The notes under the pieces: model-generated
The model's database searches: none
Seen by the model: only the letters and a program-made list of their open reading frames with translations
Told to the model about the DNA's origin: nothing
Position numbers and translations under genes: made by a program
In this document: piece by piece, positions 25,448 through 33,098 of the stretch
Position numbering within the stretch: the stretch's first letter is position 1
Layout of the letters: each line of letters starts with the position of its first letter
Source: Fundicoccus culcitae
Lineage (GTDB): Bacteria > Bacillota > Bacilli > Lactobacillales > Aerococcaceae
NCBI RefSeq assembly: GCF_024661895.1
Contig: NZ_CP102453.1
Coordinates: forward strand, 1,860,001 to 1,924,000
DNA length: 64,000 nt
Direction of reading: 5' to 3'

Positions 25448-26371
25448 TTAACTGCCATAAGCATACCCTTTTTCCAGTTCGTCTTTACTTGTAGTTATTT
25501 CTATTGTGATATGATCCTTTACACCCGATGTATGGGCAAGCTCTGCAATTTCTTCTTTGATTTCCCTAGTCTTGTTTATATCGGAAGAGTCTATAAGAAC
25601 CGTAACGATAAGGGCATTTTCTTCTCCGTCCAGTGACCAAATGTGAAAATGAGAGAGGTCCTTTACAGCAGGAATATTGTTAATGGAGTTCGCCAGGTTC
25701 TCTACGTTTACATTTTCCGGCGAACCGTTCAATAAAATTTTCATTGTACTGAAAAATTCAGGTACAGTTTTATAGAGGATATAGAGTGCTATCAAAATCG
25801 ATAAGATTGGATCCAATCGATAAGCCTCGGTAAAGTTCATTACGATACTCACAACCAAGACCCCAATCCACCCTAATACATCTTCTAGCATATGCAGGTT
25901 CAACATGCCTTCGTTTTTAGATGACCCTTTGCTTAGAATCCAAGCCGCATATCCATTCAATCCAATAGCCACGAGTGAAAGCCAAAACATGCCACTGTAA
26001 TTAACCGGTTGCGGATCAATCAAACGTGGGATACTTCGGTAAATCATAAAAAATGAGCCGCCGATCAGTACTACTCCAGTTATCAACGCCCCTAATAATG
26101 AAAAGCGGTTATAACCAAAAGTGAACTGTTCATCTTGCTGCTTTTCTGAGTACCCCTGGAAAAACCAAGCGAATCCAATAGAAATGGAATCTCCTAAATC
26201 ATGAACGGCGTCGGACATAATTGACACACTATTGAAAAGAGACCCAAAGAAAAATTCAATCATGGAAAAAATAAAGTTGATGAAAAAAGCAATTTTAATA
26301 TTCTTATTCGGTTGATTTTGGTGCGAGTGATTTTCTTGTTTCTCTGACTTTGAGATTTTAAAAACCTCCAT
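25448..26371 (-). CDS. Cation diffusion facilitator (CzcD/ZitB-type zinc efflux)
   Basis: The 307-residue protein has a short polar N-terminus, six membrane helices and a cytoplasmic C-terminal domain. Zinc-site motifs are present in helix 2 (DAVHDLGDS, HxxxD) and helix 5 (NLHMLEDVLGW, HxxxD), which is the pattern of Zn-type CDF proteins. It exports Zn (possibly Co/Cd) in exchange for protons. It lies 23 bp after the repressor gene on the same strand, so both share a transcript inside the transposon. Confidence 0.88.
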   Translation of the reverse strand: MEVFKISKSEKQENHSHQNQPNKNIKIAFFINFIFSMIEFFFGSLFNSVSIMSDAVHDLGDSISIGFAWFFQGYSEKQQDEQFTFGYNRFSLLGALITGVVLIGGSFFMIYRSIPRLIDPQPVNYSGMFWLSLVAIGLNGYAAWILSKGSSKNEGMLNLHMLEDVLGWIGVLVVSIVMNFTEAYRLDPILSILIALYILYKTVPEFFSTMKILLNGSPENVNVENLANSINNIPAVKDLSHFHIWSLDGEENALIVTVLIDSSDINKTREIKEEIAELAHTSGVKDHITIEITTSKDELEKGYAYGS

Positions 26372-26394
26372 TTAGTTTTATACCTTATTAGCTT

Positions 26395-26709
26395 TTATTG
26401 TTCTTGTTCATTGATATGAGTTAAGACTTGTTCGAGAATACTGAAAACATGAAGATCATCAAGACTGTAAACCATGCTTTTCCCTTCTCTTCTTGCCTTC
26501 ACTAAACGTGAATCTTTCAATATTTTTAGTTGGTGTGAAATCGCGGACTGTTCCATATCCAATGCAAGCACAATGTTTCCAACACTGAGCTCTTCTTTCT
26601 GTAAAAGAAAGAGAATTGACAAGCGTGTAGGGTCACTAATCACTTTGAATACTTTGCTTATTGATTGGATCTTCTCTTTATTGATTGGCGAAGTTGTTGA
26701 TGTATCCAT
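26395..26709 (-). CDS. SmtB/CzrA-type zinc-sensing repressor
   Basis: The 104-residue ArsR-family protein has a winged helix (LSVGNIVLALDMEQSAISHQLKILKDSRLVKARREGKSMVYSL). Its last helix reads DLHVFSILEQVLTHINE, which keeps the alpha-5 metal site spacing D-x-H-x10-H-x2-E, the same ligand set as SmtB; it lacks the Cys ligands of CadC/ArsR. It should release DNA when zinc or cobalt binds. It is divergent from the P1B-4 ATPase gene, with an 8-8-8 palindrome between them as likely operator. Confidence 0.88.
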   Translation of the reverse strand: MDTSTTSPINKEKIQSISKVFKVISDPTRLSILFLLQKEELSVGNIVLALDMEQSAISHQLKILKDSRLVKARREGKSMVYSLDDLHVFSILEQVLTHINEQEQ

Positions 26710-26850
26710 ATGCTCTTATTCCTCTCACATGATTTTCCATTCATATATATAATACCACATGAGTAAAACGATGCTAGTTTTTTGTTTATAGACAAAATTA
26801 AGACTTTTGTATCAGCAATAGTAGTCCATTTGAATAAGAAGCATCTTGTC

Positions 26851-26913
26851 TTGACAAAACTCATACAGTGAGTTAATATGATTTTGTAAACATATGATTT
26901 GTTATTCATATGT
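26851..26913 (+). promoter_or_regulatory. Promoter and SmtB-type operator of the metal ATPase gene
   Basis: -35 TTGACA at 26851-26856, 17-bp spacer and -10 TAATAT at 26874-26879. Just downstream, ACATATGA-N8-TCATATGT at 26890-26913 is a perfect palindrome like SmtB/CzrA operators (ATATGA..TCATAT). A further half-like ACATATG lies near 26936, and CATTCATATATATAAT in the divergent repressor's own promoter near 26742. Intergenic 26710-27067 holds this and a possible 4-codon ORF. Confidence 0.75.
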
Positions 26914-27067
26914 AAAACGTAAAGATTCCGATTTACATATGGGACAACTGAAAGGAGTCAGAGACAATGGAAATTACATGAATACTTCTCTTCTTTTAGT
27001 GGGAATTTGTGTGATTTAATAAGTAAATGAATGGAAATCAAAGGAATTATATAGGAAGGTGATAAAA

Positions 27068-29011
27068 ATGGAAACTATCGAAGAACAACAATCTCAAGAA
27101 AAACATAATCACAACCACGACCATGACCATGAACACGGAAAAATGCCAATCGTTTTATACTTTATTGGTTTAGCCTTAGCGGTGATCGCTTTATTTTTGA
27201 ATGAAGATTATCAGTTAATGCGAAATATTTTATTCTCAATCGCTACAATCAGTGCAGGATATCATGTCATTATTCTTGAAGGCCTTGGAGAAACAATCGA
27301 GAACTCCAAAGTTCAAAAAAAGTTCATGCCCAACTCTCACATTTTGATGGGATTAGCGGCCATTGGCGCTTCTTTAATGGGGAATTTTTGGGAAGGTACA
27401 TTATTGATTCTTATTTTTTCTGGTGCACATTTTTTGGAAGATTATGCAGAAGGAAGAAGTAAACGAGAAATCACGAAATTACTCGAAATGAATCCAACGA
27501 CTGCCCGGTTAATCCAGCCTGATGGCAGTACAAAAAATGTTGACGTCAGTGAATTAAAAGTGGGAGATCAACTTCAAGTATTGAATGGCGATCAAGTCCC
27601 CATTGATGGCGTCATTTTGTCAGGCTCTACGTCCATTGATGAGTCATCTATTAATGGAGAAAGTATCCCAAAAGAGAAGTCCAAAGGAGACGACGTTTTC
27701 GGAAGTACAATCAATGGAACAGGTACTTTCACAATGGAAGTCACTAAAGAAAATAAAGATACAGTATTTTCAAAAATTTTACAGTTAGTAAACCAGAACC
27801 AAGACAACCAAACAAAAGCTGCGAGTATAATCCAAAAATTTGAACCGAAATACGTTACAGTTGTTTTAATTGCCATTCCGTTATTCATGTTATTGGCTCC
27901 TTTTCTCCTAGACTGGACATGGTCACAAAGTATCTATAGAGGATTGGTCCTTTTAGTGGCAGCTTCACCCTGTGCTTTAGCAGCGGCTACTGTATCGGTA
28001 ACTTTATCGACGACTTCTAACTTGGCCAAAAAAGGCGTCCTTTCAAAAGGTAGTTCTTACCTGTCTCAATTAGCCGATACTCAAGCCATTGCATTTGACA
28101 AGACAGGAACCTTGACTAAAGGAAAACCTGAAGTAACCAATTACTATTTTGCTGATTCCGTGAACGAAGAAAACATGATTGATATCGTAGTAGCTCTTGA
28201 AAAAGAATCCAATCACCCTTTAGCAGATGCTATTCTAAGAAAGTTTGAGCAAAAAAATAAACTAACTATCGAAGTAGAAAACCAGATCGGCAAAGGATTG
28301 ACAGGAGATTACAAAGGGAGAAATTATCGTATAGGAAAACCGACTTCGTTTGACGATGTTTCAGATGAATATAGTCGTTTAAATAATGAATGGTCGTCAG
28401 AAGGTAAGACGGTCGTATACGTAGCAGTAGATGAGGCTGTTATAGGTCTTATTGCCCTCATGGATGTTCCGAGTGAGCATGCAAAAGAAACCATTGATTA
28501 TTTCAGAGAACAAGGCATACACACCACATTAATTACTGGTGACTCAGAAATGACGGGTAAAGCAGTCGCTAAACAATTAGGAATAGATGAAGTGATTGCG
28601 AATGTCATGCCGGAAGACAAATCCAGAATTATAGACGAACAAAAAGAAAAATACGGTGTAGTTACCATGGTTGGAGACGGAGTGAATGATGCCCCCGCTC
28701 TCGTAAACGCAGATGTGGGAATCGCTATGGGAGATGGGACCGATGTGGCAGTAGAGGTATCGGATTTAGTTTTAATGCAAAACGATTTATCCAAATTGGT
28801 ACAATCTCATAATATATCTACGAAAATGAATCGTGTCATTTGGCAGAATGTTATTTTTTCAATGGCCGTTGTTGCCTTTTTAGTTGTCGTTAGTTTCTTA
28901 GGCTTAACGGATATTGCAATCAGTGTCATTATTCATGAAGGAAGTACATTGGTTGTTATTCTGAATGGGCTTCGATTGTTAAGGTCTAATTCTAAGCCTA
29001 TCAAAAATTAA
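27068..29011 (+). CDS. P1B-4-type heavy-metal exporting ATPase
   Basis: The ATG at 27068 has AGGAAGG eight bases upstream; an in-frame GTG at 27059 overlaps that site. The 647-residue protein has a His-rich N-terminus (HNHNHDHDHEHG) in place of a Cys metal domain, few N-terminal helices, the membrane metal motif SPC (300-302), phosphorylation site DKTGTLTKG (D344), TGDSEMTG and GDGVNDAPAL, and a late HEGSTLVVILNGLRLL. SPC with HEG-S-T marks the P1B-4 group (CoaT, PfeT/ZosA), which exports Co, Fe(II) or Zn. The repressor and CDF partner point to Zn/Co. Confidence 0.9.
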   Translation: METIEEQQSQEKHNHNHDHDHEHGKMPIVLYFIGLALAVIALFLNEDYQLMRNILFSIATISAGYHVIILEGLGETIENSKVQKKFMPNSHILMGLAAIGASLMGNFWEGTLLILIFSGAHFLEDYAEGRSKREITKLLEMNPTTARLIQPDGSTKNVDVSELKVGDQLQVLNGDQVPIDGVILSGSTSIDESSINGESIPKEKSKGDDVFGSTINGTGTFTMEVTKENKDTVFSKILQLVNQNQDNQTKAASIIQKFEPKYVTVVLIAIPLFMLLAPFLLDWTWSQSIYRGLVLLVAASPCALAAATVSVTLSTTSNLAKKGVLSKGSSYLSQLADTQAIAFDKTGTLTKGKPEVTNYYFADSVNEENMIDIVVALEKESNHPLADAILRKFEQKNKLTIEVENQIGKGLTGDYKGRNYRIGKPTSFDDVSDEYSRLNNEWSSEGKTVVYVAVDEAVIGLIALMDVPSEHAKETIDYFREQGIHTTLITGDSEMTGKAVAKQLGIDEVIANVMPEDKSRIIDEQKEKYGVVTMVGDGVNDAPALVNADVGIAMGDGTDVAVEVSDLVLMQNDLSKLVQSHNISTKMNRVIWQNVIFSMAVVAFLVVVSFLGLTDIAISVIIHEGSTLVVILNGLRLLRSNSKPIKN

Positions 29012-29046
29012 TAACCTGTTTCAAATATTAACTAATTCTCGTTTTC

Positions 29047-29088
29047 ATATGCCTCTGAAGTTTTGGAAACTTTAGAGGCATATTTTTA
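29047..29088 (+). terminator. Intrinsic terminator after the P1B-4 ATPase gene
   Basis: ATATGCCTCT and AGAGGCATAT pair, extended by AAGTTT/AAACTT, followed by TTTTTAT. The rest of 29089-29256 should hold the resolution (res) site of the resolvase, but I could not define its subsites by eye. Confidence 0.8.
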
Positions 29089-29256
29089 TAAATCAGTTAG
29101 TATCAAAAACAATCGATTATGGGACGATTTTAAATAACAACTTTTATAGACTAGAAGAAGGGTTTTTTAGTGCCAAAACTTTGCTCTTTATCTACGTATC
29201 TTTACCCACCCTTTATGATACAATTGAGAAAATCAAAATAGAGAAGGAAGAGGATT

Positions 29257-29811
29257 ATGAGTGGGTATATATATGGGTATGCAAGGGTAAGTACACGATC
29301 ACAAGAATTGTCTCGTCAGTTGGATTTGCTCAATGAACATAACTGCAACGAAATACTGACCGAAAAAATGACGGGAACCAAAGCTAACCGTCCGCAATTA
29401 AATCGGCTGAAAGATAAATTGCGTCCAGATGATACAGTTATCGTGGAAAGCTTCTCTCGTTTGGGGCGCAGCACAAAAGATTTAATTGATCTTGTAAATT
29501 ACTTTGAAGAACATAATGTAAAGTTGATCAGCTTAAAAGAGAATTTTGATACGGTCACTCCCCAAGGGCGACTTATGATGACTGTGTTTCAAGCATTTAG
29601 TCAATTTGAACGAGATTTGATTGTTGAACGCACAAAAGAAGGTTTAAAAAGTGCTCGAGCTAGAGGGCGAAAAGGCGGGCGTCCTCCTGTGAACCAACGA
29701 GATATTGAACGAGCAATAAAATTGTACAAAAGTGAGGAATATAGTGTGAAAGAAATTGTTGAGATGACAGGAATCAGCAAGTCAACGCTTTATCGTTACT
29801 TGGATAAATAA
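29257..29811 (+). CDS. tnpR: Serine resolvase of the transposon
   Basis: The 184-residue protein has the resolvase/invertase N-domain with the catalytic Ser at about residue 12 (YARVSTRSQ), LDLLNEHNCNEILTEKMTGT, ESFSRLGRSTKDL and FSQFERDLIVERTKEGL, and a C-terminal helix-turn-helix (YSVKEIVEMTGISKSTLYRYL). It resolves cointegrates made during replicative transposition. It is the first of the three transposition genes, 46 bp before the transposase gene. Confidence 0.93.
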   Translation: MSGYIYGYARVSTRSQELSRQLDLLNEHNCNEILTEKMTGTKANRPQLNRLKDKLRPDDTVIVESFSRLGRSTKDLIDLVNYFEEHNVKLISLKENFDTVTPQGRLMMTVFQAFSQFERDLIVERTKEGLKSARARGRKGGRPPVNQRDIERAIKLYKSEEYSVKEIVEMTGISKSTLYRYLDK

Positions 29812-29856
29812 AAATTGACGATTAATTTTATTTAATCGTGGGAAAGAGGTGTTCTC

Positions 29857-31305
29857 ATGAACCAAGAACTTCCTCCATTAACTTCATATTCAGAAGAACT
29901 ACGACAAAATGCGATGGATAAATATCAAGTGATTGCCCCTTATCTTAAGCATGAAGAAAGTTTGAGTAATATTGCTGAAGAATCAGGGGTTCCAAAAAGA
30001 ACTTTATACCATTGGGTAAATCAATATCAACAATCAGGGTTGAAAGGATTGATCCGAAGAAAGCGCTCGGATTCAGGAAGCTTTAAAGTAGAAGAAAATG
30101 TACAAGAAGAAATTAAAAAGCTTATATTTGAAAACAAAAAAAACACCTTAACTTCTATTCATCGGAAAGTCTGTAAAATTTGTAAAAAGAAAAATTGGGC
30201 CCCGCCTAGTTACAATCAAGTATATGCGATTGCTAAAAATCTGTCGCCACAATTAAAGGAACTTGCTCATAAAGGAAAAAAAGAATATCAAAATAATTAT
30301 GATTTGGTTTATCGTCGTGAGTCTTATTATCCCAATGAAATATGGCAGGCTGACCACACTCCCTTGGATATCCTTGTTTTAAACGAAAAAGGAAAGCCTG
30401 AGAGGCCATGGTTAACAATTATTTTAGATGATTATAGCCGAGCAGTTGCAGGGTATTTCCTTAGTTTTCAAGCTCCTTCTGCTATTCAAACTTCTTTAGT
30501 TTTACACCAAGCAATATGGAAAAAAAGCAACTCTGATTGGCAAATATGTGGTATACCTGAAACTTTCTATACCGATCACGGAAGTGATTTCACTTCAAAT
30601 CATTTGGAGCAAGTCGCAATTGATTTAAAAATCAATCTTATTTTTTCTACGGTAGGTATGCCAAGAGGACGGGGGAAAATAGAACGTTTCTTTTTAACAA
30701 TTAATCAGTTGTTTTTGCAAGATTTACCAGGTTACTTTGGGAATCAAAATACCTCAAATCTTCTTACGATAAAAGAGATTGATGAGAAATTAGCGCGTTT
30801 CATTATATATGATTATCACCATAGAATTCATGCCACAACAAAACAAGAGCCTATAAAAATGTGGAATAATTCAGGATTTCTTCCTAATCTACCAGATAGT
30901 CTAGAAAGTTTAGATTTATTGTTATTAAATGTTGCAAAATCAAGAAAAGTTCATTCTGACGGCATTCACTTCCAAGGGTTAAGATATATTGACACCAATT
31001 TAGCAGCTTATGTAGGTGAAACTGTTATCATTAGATATGATCCAAGAGATATTGCTGAGATCCGTGTATTTTACAAAGACCAATATTTATGCACGGCAAT
31101 TTCTCCTGAAATTTCTGATTACGAAGTCGATTTAAAAGAGATTGTTGCGGCACGTAATAAGGCACGAAAAAACCTTGAAAATCAGCTCCATTCTGGAAAT
31201 AATATTGCGGAAGAACTTATTTCAACTAAGCAAAAAGAGTTAGACAACCCTGTAATCAAAAAAGATTCTAAGAAGTCAAAAATTAAGAGGTATTACAATG
31301 ATTAA
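29857..31305 (+). CDS. DDE transposase of Tn552/Tn5053 type (p480, TniA-like)
   Basis: The 482-residue protein has N-terminal helix-turn-helix segments (LSNIAEESGVPKRTLYHWVNQY), an rve/retroviral-integrase core and a Mu-transposase-like C-terminal barrel. Catalytic residues are D166 (QADHTP), D240 (YTDHGSDF) and E276 (GRGKIERFF); D240 and E276 are 35 residues apart, as in the D-D(35)-E class. It cuts and joins the element ends, with the AAA ATPase choosing the target. The stop overlaps the next gene start, so the two are coupled. Confidence 0.93.
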   Translation: MNQELPPLTSYSEELRQNAMDKYQVIAPYLKHEESLSNIAEESGVPKRTLYHWVNQYQQSGLKGLIRRKRSDSGSFKVEENVQEEIKKLIFENKKNTLTSIHRKVCKICKKKNWAPPSYNQVYAIAKNLSPQLKELAHKGKKEYQNNYDLVYRRESYYPNEIWQADHTPLDILVLNEKGKPERPWLTIILDDYSRAVAGYFLSFQAPSAIQTSLVLHQAIWKKSNSDWQICGIPETFYTDHGSDFTSNHLEQVAIDLKINLIFSTVGMPRGRGKIERFFLTINQLFLQDLPGYFGNQNTSNLLTIKEIDEKLARFIIYDYHHRIHATTKQEPIKMWNNSGFLPNLPDSLESLDLLLLNVAKSRKVHSDGIHFQGLRYIDTNLAAYVGETVIIRYDPRDIAEIRVFYKDQYLCTAISPEISDYEVDLKEIVAARNKARKNLENQLHSGNNIAEELISTKQKELDNPVIKKDSKKSKIKRYYND

Positions 31306-32110
31306 AACACCCTACTTTATTGAAACAAAAGAATATAAACGCTTTGTAGAATTTTGTCAGGCATGTATCAAATACAAATATATCGGAATTTGTTATGGAT
31401 TACCCGGAGTTGGGAAAACTTTATCCGCTAAGCAATATTCAAATTGGAATTGGGTCGAAAAACAAATTGATTACAAAAAATCGGAAGAAATCGGAATGAA
31501 TGCAGATGAAAAAATCCTTGAAGCGAAAACAATATTTTACACCGCTCCAGCCATACGGGCGACTAAAATGACGAATGAAATCGATATGATCGGTGGTAAA
31601 ATGGGTATGGTTAAAAGTATGTATAGAGTTCTTCAGTTAGGAGCAGAAGAAAAATACTCAACGAATGTGTATGAAGAAATTGATCTCATTATTATTGATG
31701 AAATAGATCGATTAAAAGTACAGCATTTAGAACAATTAAGAGATATTTATGACCAAAAAGATGTGGCTATGATCTTTATTGGAATGCCGGGTATAGAAAA
31801 GCGATTGGCTCGTTATCCTCAACTCTACTCGAGAATAGGTTTTGCCCATGAATTTGACAGATTGAGTAAAGACGAGATCCACCATATTCTGGAATACAAA
31901 TGGGAAGAGTTAGGATTATCTGTCCAACTGGAAGATTTTGCTAATTATGAAGCTGTCACTAGTATTATTAAAATTACCAGTGGAAACTTTCGACTTATCC
32001 AAAGACTTTTCACCCAAATCGAAAGAATATTAGAAATCAATAACCTTGAAACTATCACGACAGAAGTAGTGGAAGCTGCACGAGATAGTTTAGTCATTGG
32101 AGTAAAATAA
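31298..32110 (+). CDS. AAA ATPase for transposition target choice (p271, TniB/TnsC-like)
   Basis: The 270-residue protein has Walker A GLPGVGKT at 34-41, Walker B LIIIDEIDRL near 131-140 and a C-terminal lid. TniB/TnsC/MuB-type ATPases bind target DNA and recruit the transposase, and give target immunity. The overlap with the transposase gene and the size match the Tn552 p271 partner. A hairpin terminator follows before the right end. Confidence 0.92.
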   Translation: MIKTPYFIETKEYKRFVEFCQACIKYKYIGICYGLPGVGKTLSAKQYSNWNWVEKQIDYKKSEEIGMNADEKILEAKTIFYTAPAIRATKMTNEIDMIGGKMGMVKSMYRVLQLGAEEKYSTNVYEEIDLIIIDEIDRLKVQHLEQLRDIYDQKDVAMIFIGMPGIEKRLARYPQLYSRIGFAHEFDRLSKDEIHHILEYKWEELGLSVQLEDFANYEAVTSIIKITSGNFRLIQRLFTQIERILEINNLETITTEVVEAARDSLVIGVK

Positions 32111-32120
32111 GTAATAAAAA

Positions 32121-32153
32121 GGACTATTTCATTTAGCGAAATAGTCTTTTTTT
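32121..32153 (+). terminator. Terminator after the transposon AAA ATPase gene
   Basis: GGACTATTTC and GAAATAGTC pair across a 7-nt loop and run into TTTTTTTTG. Confidence 0.85.
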
Positions 32154-32159
32154 GTTCTA

Positions 32160-32210
32160 TTAGTGCAACATAGCGCTTGAAGTTAGTGCGAAATAAAACC
32201 ATAATTTACA
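32160..32210 (-). repeat. Right terminal inverted repeat of the transposon
   Basis: Read inward on the minus strand: TGTAAATTATGGTTTTATTT then CGCACTAACTTCAAG. GCACTAA repeats lie 21 and 44 bases from the tip, exactly mirroring the left end. Confidence 0.88.
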
Positions 32211-32217
32211 CATAATC
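32211..32217. repeat. Target-site duplication, right copy
   Basis: CATAATC, identical to 25309-25315. Confidence 0.92.
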
Positions 32218-33098
32218 CCTGAGAAAAATTGTGACTTCCAAGCTGAATCTTTCAGTTCATCATTTTCTTTCGTAAAAATTTCTAACGTTTTTTCTTCTTG
32301 GTTGAAAGCTTTAACGATGTTTTGTCCTGCAAAGACTTCTTCGATTTGACCATTAATAATCCCTAACGATCTTTGTTGCCTTTGGAAGAACTTTTGTGAG
32401 CGTTTCATTAGAAAACGAATCAAAAATATACTAACCGGTAGAACGACTAACACAATCAAGGCCATCAAAACATTGATGCTAAACATCATATAAGTAATTC
32501 CAAGCATGGTTAAGACCGAGGTTAAAATTTGCGTGATACTTTGACTCAAGCCACCGCCTAAGGTATCGATGTCGTTAGTTATCCGCGATAAAACTTCCCC
32601 ATAGGGACGGGATTCAAAATATTTCATTGGCATACGATTAATTTTAGCAAGCAGTCTTTGTCTCAAGCTGTAGGTAACATTTTCCGTTACGGTCGTCATA
32701 ATATAGCCTTCTAAGGCCGAAAATAGCGCACTTATGAAATAGATAGCTAATACGAACAGTAAAATATTACCGATTCGCGAAAAATCAATCCTACCTGTTC
32801 CTTGTAATTGTGCAACAACACCATTAAACAATTCGGTTGTTGCCTGTCCTAAAATACGCGGTCCCATCGTACTTAAAATAACTGAGATGACGGATGAAAT
32901 CAAAACCACTGACATCAACCATTTTTGTTGAAGGATTTCCTTAACAATTCGGCTAATGCTCCCCATAAAATCGTCAGGTTTTTCAGCAGCAGCCAAGGGT
33001 GTCCCACCACCGATCGGTCGTTTGACGACTTTCTTCGTCTTATTATCCGTCACTTCTGAATTTACTTCTTTGTTGGTGTTATTTTCAGACAAGTCCAC
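32211..33098 (-). pseudogene. 5' half of the ABC exporter half-transporter gene, cut by the transposon
   Basis: This part encodes a basic polar N-terminus, membrane helices and the coupling-helix region (SLRQRLLAKINRMPMKYFESRPYGEVLSRITNDIDTLGGGLSQ). The reading frame runs into the transposon end and gains a short foreign tail that stops in the second GCACTAA repeat at 32160. The missing half, including the ATPase domain, is at 24310-25315. It overlaps the 3' end of the partner gene (14 bp), showing that the two encoded a heterodimeric exporter of the LmrCD/YheHI kind. Confidence 0.93.

Larger units (their letters stand above)
25316..32210. mobile_element. Tn552-like metal-efflux transposon (6895 bp)
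   Basis: The element begins TGTAAATT at 25316 and ends with the inverted copy at 32210, with a 7-bp target duplication. It encodes, from left to right, a CDF transporter and SmtB-type repressor (minus), then a P1B-4 ATPase, serine resolvase, DDE transposase (482 aa) and AAA ATPase (270 aa) (plus). The transposase and ATPase sizes match the p480/p271 pair of Tn552, and no TniQ gene is present. Each tip has two GCAYTAA repeats 23 bp apart. It sits inside an ABC exporter gene. Confidence 0.9.

Noticed and set aside
29089-29256. Resolvase res site with three subsites.
   Set aside because: The site is expected here, but I could not place the subsites with confidence.
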